DNA from: an uncultured Planctomycetales bacterium
GTDB lineage: Bacteria; Planctomycetota; Planctomycetia; Pirellulales; Thermoguttaceae
Direction of reading: 5' to 3'
NCBI GenBank assembly: GCA_937889015.1
Contig: CALARR010000344.1
Span: 1-64,000 of the forward strand
DNA: 64,000 nt
The position numbers were made by a program, and so were the translations under genes. Below are positions 51,618 through 60,009 of this stretch, one piece after another (position 1 is the first letter of the stretch; every line of letters starts with the position of its first letter). Below the pieces are notes generated by a model. The model searched no databases. It worked only from the letters and a program-made list of their open reading frames with translations, and was not told the origin of the DNA.

Positions 51618-53903
51618 CTACGGCTTGGCCCGCCAGAGGATTCCGCCGGCGGAAATCTCTTGTCCCGCGACCGTGCGCGGCTGAGAGTTGGCGTTGAGGT
51701 ACAGCCATCCGTCCGTCAGTTCGGTGGCGTAGACCAGATCGACTTCGGGCGAGGGTAGCGCCACGCCGCGAGCCCCGGCGACCAATCGGTCCGGATGCAA
51801 GAGGGCCTCGACCACCGCGGAGTTGAATTCGGCCGGAGTGGCGCAACGCAGGGCCAGGGTGGCTCCTCGGCCGAGCGAACGCTTGGCCGGTTGGCCGTCC
51901 GCTGGTTCGGCGAAGAGCGATCGTCGCAGTTCGTCGCTGCCTTCGGGCGTGCGGAGCCAAGGGCGACCGGGCTGGCAACGGGCCAGGAGGATACCGCCTT
52001 GCTCGACCCAGTGGCGCAGGGCTTCGATTTCCTTCGCTTCGGCGTAAGGCGCGTCGGGGATCGCCAGGACGCGGACCTCGCGCGCCAAGGGCGTGTGGAT
52101 GGTGAGCCGGTCGAGGAATTCCAAGTCGGTCCGATCGCGGAGATCGCGCGCCGCGGCAAAGCCCTGCGCCTGGGAGGACGGCTCCAGGGCCCAGGAGGTC
52201 TTCGGGAGGTAGACGGCCGCGTAAACGATCGGCGTGCGGCGTGCAATGAAACTGGCATGCTGGCGGAACGCAGTCAAGCCGCCTGGTTCGGCAAACACAT
52301 TGTTCGTGTAGCAGAACAACTGCTTGGCTCCAGAGGCGGTGGCATTGTAGATCCGGGCCACGTTTCCGTAGGCGTTGACGTGTCCGGCGGGCTCGAAGCC
52401 GAAGTCCAGGCCATAAGCGCGCGCGGCGGTGGCCACCTCGCGCGTGATGCTGAAGTTCAGGGCGTAATTGCTGGCTTCGTTGGTGATCCGGATCCTCGCG
52501 CCGTAGGGGGCGATGGCCCGCGCCTGAGCGGCGAAATCGGCCCCGATCGTGCGATCGCCCGATCCGCCCACGCACAGATAGATGGGCGTGTTGGGGAAGA
52601 GCTTGCGCGTGGCGGCCACCCAGAACGTAGCGAACTCGGTCATCGAGTCCAAGTACCACTCGACCATGTCGGACCGGGCGCGCAGCGACGGTGCCTTCTC
52701 GGGGAGCATGGGGCGAATCGCCTGGAGGTCGGCATAGCTGCTGGACCAGGCCTGGTTCAGGGCATCGATGCGGGCATAGCGCTGGCCGAGGTAGTTGCGG
52801 AAGCTCTCGGCGGCCAAGGGATCGCCGGCCCACCAGCCGCGATGATTGTGGAACGGCCCGGGAATGACGTAGGTCCAGCCATCGGCCGGTCCGGCCGGGT
52901 AGAGCGTTTCGCCATAGGTGCCCGACACGCCCAAGAGCACAGACTCCACGATTCCACTGTCGCGGTAACGATCGGCAAAGGCCTTGAGGAATCGCTCGAT
53001 CCAGGGGCGGAGGCGAGGATTCCACAGCGATTGGATCTTGCCCGCCTGACTGTGCTCCAGGCACACATAGGGCACGGATTGATCCGATTCGCGGTACCAC
53101 TTGGGCGTGGCGTATCCCGGTCCCGCGATCAGGAAGGGCACCCATTTCAGTCCGGCCTCGCGGAGGACTTCGACCTGGCGATCCCAGCGGCTCCAGTCCC
53201 ACCGTCCTTGGCCGGCGTCTTCCACGGTTTGCCAGGTGACGTAGGACTCGACGCTGGTGACGCCCAGGGCGCGCATCAAGGCGGCCTGGCCGCGATCGGC
53301 GTCGGAGCCGAACGTCAATTCGACCCCGCTTTCGATGTGGGTGCGGAAGAGTTCCAGCGACTCGCGGTCCATGCCGCCGGGACGATAATCGGCGGGCGGA
53401 GCGAAGGTCAACTCGATACGCCGCACGGCCAGGCCCTCGGCGTGCAAACGCAAATCGGCCTGGTGGTTCTGGCCGCTGCCGAAGCGCGCCGGATTGAGGC
53501 GGATGACCGACCTGCGCCATCGCCGGGCATCGAGGCCCAGGCACAGGTCCTCGGCGGGCGCGTAGCGGCTGTTCGCATCCGCCGGCGACGGGACTTTGTC
53601 GTACTGGACGCGGATGACCGTCACGCGATCGTCGTAGAACTCGATGGCCAGGTAGGCGTCGTACTCGCCGGCGGGGACCAATCGATCGTCGATCTTGACG
53701 TAGAGATAGTGCGACTTGTCGCGCGCAATCCGCCGGCAAGGGCTGCCAGCGATCGTTTCGGGCGTGTTGATGCCGTCGCCGGCCGAGGGCACCGACAGTC
53801 CGTGCTCGACGTTTTGCGGGCCCAACTGCACCCAGAGCGGCTCGGCCGGCGGGGCGCCGGCCGCGATCGCACACAACAGGGACGAGAGCAAAACGGCGTG
53901 CAT
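51618..53903 (-). CDS. Secreted glycoside hydrolase-like protein (GH14/GH42-like TIM barrel with GATase-like domain)
   Basis: A 761-residue exported protein with signal peptide MHAVLLSSLLCAIAAG. After a beta-sandwich region, a TIM barrel from about residue 205 shows VTSVESYVTWQTVEDAGQGR, LREAGLKWVPFLIAGPGYAT and the segment GVSGTYGETLYPAG near residue 330, where the Glu resembles the catalytic acid of beta-amylase-like (GH14) and GH42 enzymes (GEL/TxYP). A C-terminal alpha/beta module (about 560-680; REVRVLAIPDAPYAEAKEIE) resembles the glutamine-amidotransferase-like trimerisation domain of GH42. Activity on glucan or galactoside is an inference. The start at 53903 is chosen because the signal peptide begins there; an upstream frame to 54137 looks non-coding and overlaps the esterase gene. 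First gene of the exported-enzyme group. Confidence 0.75.
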   Translation of the reverse strand: MHAVLLSSLLCAIAAGAPPAEPLWVQLGPQNVEHGLSVPSAGDGINTPETIAGSPCRRIARDKSHYLYVKIDDRLVPAGEYDAYLAIEFYDDRVTVIRVQYDKVPSPADANSRYAPAEDLCLGLDARRWRRSVIRLNPARFGSGQNHQADLRLHAEGLAVRRIELTFAPPADYRPGGMDRESLELFRTHIESGVELTFGSDADRGQAALMRALGVTSVESYVTWQTVEDAGQGRWDWSRWDRQVEVLREAGLKWVPFLIAGPGYATPKWYRESDQSVPYVCLEHSQAGKIQSLWNPRLRPWIERFLKAFADRYRDSGIVESVLLGVSGTYGETLYPAGPADGWTYVIPGPFHNHRGWWAGDPLAAESFRNYLGQRYARIDALNQAWSSSYADLQAIRPMLPEKAPSLRARSDMVEWYLDSMTEFATFWVAATRKLFPNTPIYLCVGGSGDRTIGADFAAQARAIAPYGARIRITNEASNYALNFSITREVATAARAYGLDFGFEPAGHVNAYGNVARIYNATASGAKQLFCYTNNVFAEPGGLTAFRQHASFIARRTPIVYAAVYLPKTSWALEPSSQAQGFAAARDLRDRTDLEFLDRLTIHTPLAREVRVLAIPDAPYAEAKEIEALRHWVEQGGILLARCQPGRPWLRTPEGSDELRRSLFAEPADGQPAKRSLGRGATLALRCATPAEFNSAVVEALLHPDRLVAGARGVALPSPEVDLVYATELTDGWLYLNANSQPRTVAGQEISAGGILWRAKP

Positions 53904-53967
53904 GGGTGAACGAGCCTCTCTGCAGGAGCGAGGAAGGAACCCAGCGAGTCTTCGCGACGGTTTCGGG

Positions 53968-55776
53968 CTATTGCGGTTCGGGCTTGAGATGGTGCTTGAA
54001 CCAGTTGAGCATCTCGACATGCATTTCCGGCGTGTAGCTGTGGCCCACCTCGGGATAGACGATGCTCTTGAACTGTTCGGGAGCATCGACGGCCCGATAC
54101 ACGCCGCTGACCTTCTCTTCCAACACGCGGATGCCATCGACCGGCGAACCGTAGTCCAGGTCGCCAGTCAGGGCCAGGAAGGGGCGCGGCGCGATCAAGG
54201 CCAGAACCCCCTCGGTATCGAAGTGTTTCAGCAATCCGTAGCTGAAATAGTACAGCCCGTGGGCGCGCAGGTTGCCGTGGTTGATGAGATTCTCGTAGCG
54301 TGTGAGGCAGGCCACGCCGACAGTGGCCGCCACGCGCTGGTCGATGGCCGCCAGCCACCAGGCACGCGTGCTGCCCATGCTCATGCCGGTGGCGCCGATG
54401 CGCTTGGCATCCACTTCGGGCACGGTGCACAGGTAATCCAGAGCGATCTGGTCGTCGCGCACGAACATGCCCCACAGGGTCCGGCCCAGCCACAGATTCA
54501 GCTTCAGCAGGCGGTCCTGGACGAAGTTGGCTGCGTCGGGCGAGCCGCGGCGATAGGTTTCCACTGCGCCGCCGGGCACGTTCTCGGCCCGATCGCCATA
54601 GTAATAGGCGTCCGGCGCGAGCACGACGAACCCGGCGCGCACGAGCAACTCGCCCATCGTCTCCTCGCTGCCGCCGGGCGTAATCAGGCCGTTCTTGTCA
54701 GGCGTGGAAGAGTGCAGCCAGAGGATGGCCGGCGCGGGGGTTTGACGCCGCTCGGGAATCAACAACAGGGCGCTGATGTCGTTGCGATCGCCGTTGTCGA
54801 TCGACAGACGCTGCAGCGCGTAGCCGCGACGCAATTCGCGGCTGACGACGCGCGCGCTGGGCTTTGCCGGACGAGGCGGCAGATCGCCCAAGGATTGCCG
54901 CACAACACGCAAGGTCTCTTCACGTTGCTTCTGCCAGGCCTGGGCGTCGGCCGGGACCTGGAACTTGCCGATCGGCAGGTTCTTGTAGGCGGCCGGAACC
55001 GTGGCGTCGCGATCGGCTTCGACCTGGCGATAGCGCGCGGCGGCTTCCGGGCCGCTGGGACGCGGCTTGCTGGGACCGGAGAATTGCAGCACGATCCAGT
55101 GCCGCAGCACGCAGTCGGCCACCGCCTCGGCGAGGCGCTCGTAGCCTTGGGGCGTGTAGTGCGTGCCGTCCGGGCCGAGCATGGTCGCGGGGCCCTCTTG
55201 TTCGACCAGGGCGTGCAGATCGTGGACAGGCACGCCGGCTTCGTGCATGACCGCGATGGCCGCGGCGTTGTAGCGTTGGACGTCGGCCTCGCAGCGGTCG
55301 AAAGTGGCCTTGCGGCCAGCGTGACGCTGGTCGAGGATCGGCGTCGTCGTGGCGAAGACCACGGCGATGTCCGATTCCTGCTTCAGACGCGCGACGATCT
55401 TGCGGAGATTCGACTCGTAGTCAGCGAGTTCGACCTGGTGCCGCGTTGTGCCGGTCTCGGCAGGGGACTCCACTGTTTTGGGCTGCTTCAGGTCATGCAG
55501 GCCGCAGTTGAAATGGACGATGGCCGGCTTCTCGCGCGCCAGCCACTCGTCCAAATGTGCCAGCAGATTGGCGCTGTCACCACCGCTGTTGGGGACGGAG
55601 ACGATCGTGGCCTTGCCCTCCAGACGTTTGGCCACCAGGGGGGCGTAGCCGCCTTTGATCGAGTCGCCGATGAGCGCGATCTTGGGCACCACAGGTTTCC
55701 AGGGAGCAGGGGCCGCCCCGAGGGCCGGCAAGACGTACAGGGAGAGCATGCCCGACAAGACCATTGCGCGCTTCAT
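53968..55776 (-). CDS. Secreted two-domain esterase: SGNH hydrolase plus alpha/beta hydrolase
   Basis: A 602-residue exported protein with signal peptide MKRAMVLSGMLSLYVLPALG. The N-terminal SGNH domain (about 30-235) has the nucleophile block GDSIKGGY with Ser39, the VHFNCGLHDL (block III-like, Asn) region and the catalytic DGTHYTPQG near residue 213. The C-terminal alpha/beta hydrolase domain (about 290-600) has the nucleophile GMSMGSTRAWW near residue 465, Asp in GDLDYGSP and His in EVGHSYTPEM. This looks like a carbohydrate acetyl-esterase pair (CE-type deacetylases that clear acetyl groups from xylan or pectin), with two catalytic centres on one chain. The ATG at 55776 is supported by the signal peptide. 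It lies 64 bases before the glycosidase gene on the same strand, so they may be co-transcribed. Confidence 0.83.
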   Translation of the reverse strand: MKRAMVLSGMLSLYVLPALGAAPAPWKPVVPKIALIGDSIKGGYAPLVAKRLEGKATIVSVPNSGGDSANLLAHLDEWLAREKPAIVHFNCGLHDLKQPKTVESPAETGTTRHQVELADYESNLRKIVARLKQESDIAVVFATTTPILDQRHAGRKATFDRCEADVQRYNAAAIAVMHEAGVPVHDLHALVEQEGPATMLGPDGTHYTPQGYERLAEAVADCVLRHWIVLQFSGPSKPRPSGPEAAARYRQVEADRDATVPAAYKNLPIGKFQVPADAQAWQKQREETLRVVRQSLGDLPPRPAKPSARVVSRELRRGYALQRLSIDNGDRNDISALLLIPERRQTPAPAILWLHSSTPDKNGLITPGGSEETMGELLVRAGFVVLAPDAYYYGDRAENVPGGAVETYRRGSPDAANFVQDRLLKLNLWLGRTLWGMFVRDDQIALDYLCTVPEVDAKRIGATGMSMGSTRAWWLAAIDQRVAATVGVACLTRYENLINHGNLRAHGLYYFSYGLLKHFDTEGVLALIAPRPFLALTGDLDYGSPVDGIRVLEEKVSGVYRAVDAPEQFKSIVYPEVGHSYTPEMHVEMLNWFKHHLKPEPQ

Positions 55777-56000
55777 GGAAGTTACCTTATGAACAACTGC
55801 TGGACACGAGTATTGGTAGGTCAGGCACCCCGTGCCTGACGATGTAGTAGTCTGGTCGTCAGGCACGGGGTGCCGGACGTACGGAACTGGTCGTCAGGCA
55901 CGGGGTGCCGGACGTACGGAACTGGTTGTCAGGCACGGGGTGCCGGACCTACGGAATGGCCCGCAAGGCGGCCTGGCCAGCAATACCAGTCGACGCTGGT
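55777..56000. repeat. Tandem 35-bp palindromic units plus one inverted copy
   Basis: Three head-to-tail 35-bp units occupy 55852-55886, 55887-55921 and 55922-55956; units one and two are identical, the third differs at two positions. Each contains a hairpin core GTCAGGCAC-GGG-GTGCCGGAC. A perfect inverted core GTCAGGCAC-CCC-GTGCCTGAC lies at 55820-55840. They fill the intergenic space upstream of the esterase gene and downstream of the FAD oxidoreductase gene. There are no unique spacers, so it is not a CRISPR array. Confidence 0.9.
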
Positions 56001-58094
56001 TCACCTCACGGATTCCAACAGTATCTGGCAGGCCTGGGCGCGGGTCAACTGCGGGGAGTTGTCTTCCGTGGAGGCGGTCACGGGCGCACGCGGCGCTGGT
56101 TCGGGAGAGACCGTGGTTCGCGTCTGGAGGATGCGGAGCATGGTTGTGAACTCCTGCTGGGTGACCGCGCGTTGCGGTTCCAGGTCGCCAAACGCGTTCT
56201 GCTGGCCAAAACCAGCATGCTTGCCGGCCACATATCCGCCCACCGCGGGCCAACGCGGCTGCACGCCCAGAGCAGCCAAGGCACCACAGTCGAAAAGCGT
56301 TTCGATCTCGCGGAAGGCCTCGTGCGTATAGGGCACATCCGCGAAATGCACGTTGCTGACGCTGGGCCACAGTTCCAGGGCCCGATAGAGCATGCCGGCC
56401 GCCTCGGCCCGGGTGAGCGGTTGGTCGGGGCGGAAGCAGCGCTGCGCATCGCCTTGGGCCACGCCGCGGACGCTGAGCAACTGAACAGCTTCGAAGGCCG
56501 GGTGATCGGCTGCCAGATCCCAGTAGAACGCCAGTTTGATTTTCTGGCGGACCAGTTCCCGCTGCAGGTCGTCGATGGGGATGGCACGCGGTTCGACGCC
56601 CCGCTGGCAGCTCATGGCCGCGGCGATTCCCGAGGTCTGGCCGAGGATCGTCCAGGTGGGGTCCATGCGCACGGCCGAAAAGGCCACATGCGTGGCCGAG
56701 AGGCCGACGGGCACCAGCAGCCCGTCCACATGGCAAGGCAGCATGGCTCCGTAGGGAACCTGGAAGGCGCTGATCACGTTGACCAGGAAGAAATCGCCGT
56801 CGCCTTTGTCGGGCGTGGAGACGTCGGTCTTGGGACGCACCGGTTTGGAGTCGATTGGATAGTGGCCGACGCCGACACTGGTGCGCTGAGGCGGTGGAAT
56901 CAGGCCACGACCAAGGATGAAGGGATTGATGTCGGCCTCGGTCATGGTGGCCAGACCTTCGATGCGCCGGGCCTCGCGGATGAAGACACGGTAAGGCACG
57001 TTGCCGTTGTCGATGAACTCGTCGCGCGGCAGACCCAGATGCGTGCGTTTCTTCTCGTGTTGCAGATAGTACAGGAATCCCAGGGCGTGGTTCCTGTACT
57101 TTTCGTAGAGCACTTGTCGCTCGGCGTGGGTCGCCTCGGGCCAATCCCAGTTGGCAATCTGCATCTCGTTGCCCACGGGATTGACGTTCATCTCCGACTT
57201 GTTGCCCGGCATGCTGGTTCCGCCGCCGTAGGCCGAATGTTCGTATTCGGCCGGGTTGTAGTCGGGCGGGGGCTGGCGCAGGATGTGGGCATCGCCCTCT
57301 TCGGGGCGATAGTTCTGGATACAGAGACGCACTCCGCCGGAGACCTGGGCCCGATCCTGTCGGCCGTTGGTGCCGGGCAGGAACTCGCCGGTGGAGTTGA
57401 AGAAGAAGACCTGGCCGGCGTGGGGTTCCAGGGGCGAGCGCGCTTCGCGTCCGACGCGATAGGGCACGCCGGCCCAGGCGGCGATGTCGGCCTCGTGCGT
57501 GGCGTCGACGATGACCCGGCCGCGGAGCACGACTCGCTGGCCCTGGTCGGTCTCGGTTATCACGGCCACGACGCGACGGCCCTCTTTGAGCACGCCGGTG
57601 GCGAAACGACGGTAGAAGACCTTGATGTTCGCATGCCGGCCGACCATTTGCTTGAAGAGCTGATCGGCCACATGGGGCTCCCAGCGTCCGCCTTGGCTGG
57701 CGTGGTTCGATTGCATGGAGCGGCCGTCGACATGGTAGGGCGTGCGGGGCTTGGCCTGGAAGACCTTGTCCTGGTCCATGATCGGCCGGTAATGTCCCAG
57801 CACGGCCTGGCGAAATTCCTCGAACACGCCGCTGAGCGATTCGAGGGAGAAGCAATCGATGTTCGAGATGCCGTTGGCCAGCATGCCGCCCAGGACGGGC
57901 GTGTCTTCGACCAGGGCCACGCTGACGCCTAGGCGCGCCGCGCCCAACGCCGCACCGACTCCGCCCGAGCTTCCGCCCACGACGACGACGTCAAAACGTT
58001 CCTCGGGATCGGCCGAAAGGGCCGGCCGATCGGCGCAGATCCAAACCAAGAGCGCCACGCCGCCGCCGACGGCCAGCGATCGAATGCGAGTCAT
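56001..58094 (-). CDS. Exported FAD-dependent oxidoreductase with SLH-like C-terminus
   Basis: A 697-residue exported protein. Residues 1-28 are a signal segment, then the FAD-binding loop VVVVGGSSGGVGAALGAARL at about 37-56 and SVALVEDTPVLGGMLANGIS. The core belongs to the FAD_oxidored group widespread in planctomycetes (segments LRGRVIVDATHEADIAAWAG, VFFFNSTGEFLPG). The C-terminal 200 residues carry S-layer homology-like repeats: FRPDQPLTRAEAAGMLYRAL, LFDCGALAALGVQPRWPAVG, and a last copy ending TRAQACQILLESV. SLH domains anchor proteins to cell-wall polymers in Gram-positives. Their use in a planctomycete suggests a link to the S-layer-like proteinaceous surface or internal membrane stacks. 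Substrate unknown. ATG 58094 is supported by the signal peptide. Confidence 0.82.
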   Translation of the reverse strand: MTRIRSLAVGGGVALLVWICADRPALSADPEERFDVVVVGGSSGGVGAALGAARLGVSVALVEDTPVLGGMLANGISNIDCFSLESLSGVFEEFRQAVLGHYRPIMDQDKVFQAKPRTPYHVDGRSMQSNHASQGGRWEPHVADQLFKQMVGRHANIKVFYRRFATGVLKEGRRVVAVITETDQGQRVVLRGRVIVDATHEADIAAWAGVPYRVGREARSPLEPHAGQVFFFNSTGEFLPGTNGRQDRAQVSGGVRLCIQNYRPEEGDAHILRQPPPDYNPAEYEHSAYGGGTSMPGNKSEMNVNPVGNEMQIANWDWPEATHAERQVLYEKYRNHALGFLYYLQHEKKRTHLGLPRDEFIDNGNVPYRVFIREARRIEGLATMTEADINPFILGRGLIPPPQRTSVGVGHYPIDSKPVRPKTDVSTPDKGDGDFFLVNVISAFQVPYGAMLPCHVDGLLVPVGLSATHVAFSAVRMDPTWTILGQTSGIAAAMSCQRGVEPRAIPIDDLQRELVRQKIKLAFYWDLAADHPAFEAVQLLSVRGVAQGDAQRCFRPDQPLTRAEAAGMLYRALELWPSVSNVHFADVPYTHEAFREIETLFDCGALAALGVQPRWPAVGGYVAGKHAGFGQQNAFGDLEPQRAVTQQEFTTMLRILQTRTTVSPEPAPRAPVTASTEDNSPQLTRAQACQILLESVR

Positions 58095-58139
58095 GAGCAA
58101 GCTCCTGCAATGTGCGGTTATCATTGGCTGCCAATAGGC

Positions 58140-59714
58140 CTATTCGCCTGCGATGCGATCTTCGAACCGGACCTGGCCGTCGACGTCGTAGAAACGAAGG
58201 GTCAAGCTCGGTTTGCCATCGATGCGTTCGACCGTGCCGGTGAGAAACCCGCCGGCCACGCGCAGGTAGCGGTGGTACTCGGGGACAAATCCGTTGGGGG
58301 GCCAGCCGCCGGCATGTTTGTCGCTGACGGAGCCACACGAGTACTCGTGCAGGCCGGTCTGGGGGTCGATGGAATGATACTGCCAATGCCGGTCGCCGTT
58401 GAGCACGACCATATTCTTCTGCGCGGCGATGAACTGGCGCAGCTCGTTCCCCTCGTGCGCGAAGCAGGTGTTGGCGTGATTGTCGCGTTTCTTGGCTCGG
58501 TCCGGTCCGACCAAGGGTGTGGGGCTCAAGAGCACGCGGAACGTGGCGTCGGAAGCCCGGACGGTTTGTTTGAACCAGGCTTTTTGCGTTGGCCCCCAGA
58601 TGGATTTGTCCGGCCCGTCGGGATCGGTGTTGGGGCTGCGGAAGTCGCGTCCCTCGACCATCCAGATTTGCAGATCCCGGCCCCAGCGGCGCGTGCGGTA
58701 GGTCAACTCGCCCATGGGCACTTGCTCGCGGAACACGGCCTGCCCTTGGGCAAAGGTGAACTGGCCCATCTTGCTGTTTGTCATCGTGGGAAAGCAGTCA
58801 TCCTGCAGGGTGTCGTGGTCGTCTTTTTGGAAATAGCTGCTCGTCTGACGGTGAAAAGCCACCACAGATGGCAGGCTGTAGGTGCGCCACCAGAGGCGGC
58901 GAGCCAGATCGATGTTCAGAGCCCAATCCTGGGGCGTGGCCGGGTAGTCGTAATAGACGATATCGCCCGTGTGCACGAAGAAGTCCGGCTGGAGCTTGAG
59001 CATCTGGCCATAGATCTTGTAGCCTTCGGGGCAATCGCGCGTGTAGTGCGACTGACAGGTGGAAACGGCAAACAGCACGCGTGCCGGCTGGTCGGCGGCG
59101 GGCGCGGTGCGGAATGCGCCTTCCAGGTATTGGCCGGCCGGGCTGCCGCCGGCGCCGCGCGATTCGACACGCAACTCGTAGCGCGCCTGGGGCTGCAATC
59201 CGCTGAGGGGAATCTGGCGTGTGAAGTCCCGCTGAGCGTCGACCGCCTGCCAGGCACTGAACTGCCAGTCGCCTTGGCCGGCCAGACGGTGGCCCACGCG
59301 GACCTCGCCGGCTGTGCCCGGTACGGACTCGGGGAGCTGTTCGGCTGGCAGGTCCGGCACACGGGGGGCGGCTTTGCCCTTGCGGCCTGCGCCCTCCTTC
59401 TGCTTGGGAACTGGGGCTTGAGGCGGAAACGGATTGGGCAGAGGAACACGAGTGAGACGCGTCCAGACGATGGCCGAAGTGTCGGTCACCTCGCCCACCT
59501 TAAATCCGGTTGTCTGATACGGGCCGGATGCGGGGTTGGCGGCTCTGCTGCCTGCCGCCGGAATCATGTTGAACAAGGCGACAAGGATCGCCAGCGAAAA
59601 GTATCCCCGAGGCGGCCACGGCCCAAGGGGAGGGCAAGAATGGGTTGAAATATCAGAACGCCGCAGGGCCGGATGGAAATGCGGGGCCTGAAAACGGTGC
59701 GTTGCGCGGTCCAC
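58140..59714 (-). CDS. Secreted PhoD-like alkaline phosphatase / metallophosphatase
   Basis: A 524-residue exported protein with a Pho D N-terminal domain and a calcineurin-type metallophosphatase core. Metal-ligand motifs visible: FVHTGDIVYYDYP near residue 245, the QKDDHDTLQDDCFP segment, and NGDRHWQYHSIDPQTG near residue 440. PhoD enzymes hydrolyse phosphodiesters and monoesters with Ca/Fe. The hydrophobic signal GYFSLAILVALFNMIPAAGS lies unusually far from the start. I chose the GTG at 59714 because GGAAGG sits seven bases before it; ATG 196 codons farther upstream is not supported. Neighbours are exported carbohydrate enzymes, so phosphorylated glycans or teichoic-like polymers could be substrates. 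Confidence 0.83.
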   Translation of the reverse strand: MDRATHRFQAPHFHPALRRSDISTHSCPPLGPWPPRGYFSLAILVALFNMIPAAGSRAANPASGPYQTTGFKVGEVTDTSAIVWTRLTRVPLPNPFPPQAPVPKQKEGAGRKGKAAPRVPDLPAEQLPESVPGTAGEVRVGHRLAGQGDWQFSAWQAVDAQRDFTRQIPLSGLQPQARYELRVESRGAGGSPAGQYLEGAFRTAPAADQPARVLFAVSTCQSHYTRDCPEGYKIYGQMLKLQPDFFVHTGDIVYYDYPATPQDWALNIDLARRLWWRTYSLPSVVAFHRQTSSYFQKDDHDTLQDDCFPTMTNSKMGQFTFAQGQAVFREQVPMGELTYRTRRWGRDLQIWMVEGRDFRSPNTDPDGPDKSIWGPTQKAWFKQTVRASDATFRVLLSPTPLVGPDRAKKRDNHANTCFAHEGNELRQFIAAQKNMVVLNGDRHWQYHSIDPQTGLHEYSCGSVSDKHAGGWPPNGFVPEYHRYLRVAGGFLTGTVERIDGKPSLTLRFYDVDGQVRFEDRIAGE

Positions 59715-60009
59715 GGCGTTACCTTCCGGAAAATGGGTTGTCTGGAACACGAATGCACAACCGCACGAGATGATCGAGTATACCCGGCTCGTGCATGGGC
59801 TGCCACCTTTGGCTGGCAGAATGCCCGCCGGATGACGATGGGGACGCCCACGGGCGCTTGCGGTGAAGCCGTGGCCGAACTGGGGTAGGCGATTTGCGGC
59901 TGGGTTCAGTATGCTGTGCGACATGTCGCATTTCTGATCGCAGTCGTTCACGGACGGCCCGAACCGGGGCTGTTCGTGAACGTGGTTCGGCACCATGGAG
60001 GAGACAACC
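59715..60009. other. Divergent region between the phosphatase and chagasin-like genes
   Basis: Contains the GGAAGG ribosome binding site of the phosphatase (minus strand) and GGAGGAG at 59997-60003 for the plus-strand gene. No clear promoter boxes or RNA gene are recognised. Confidence 0.35.

Noticed and set aside
51795..53909. Long plus-strand frame opposite the glycosidase gene
   Set aside because: Lacks any recognisable motif and mirrors the codon structure of the real minus-strand gene with a signal peptide.
53904..54137. N-terminal extension of the glycosidase
   Set aside because: It would overlap the end of the esterase gene and hide the clear signal peptide at 53903.
55852..55956. 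Possible CRISPR array
   Set aside because: The 35-bp units are contiguous with no spacers and no cas gene is present.
55905..57932. Plus-strand frame opposite the FAD oxidoreductase gene
   Set aside because: No motif; antisense shadow of a gene with clear FAD and SLH-like motifs.
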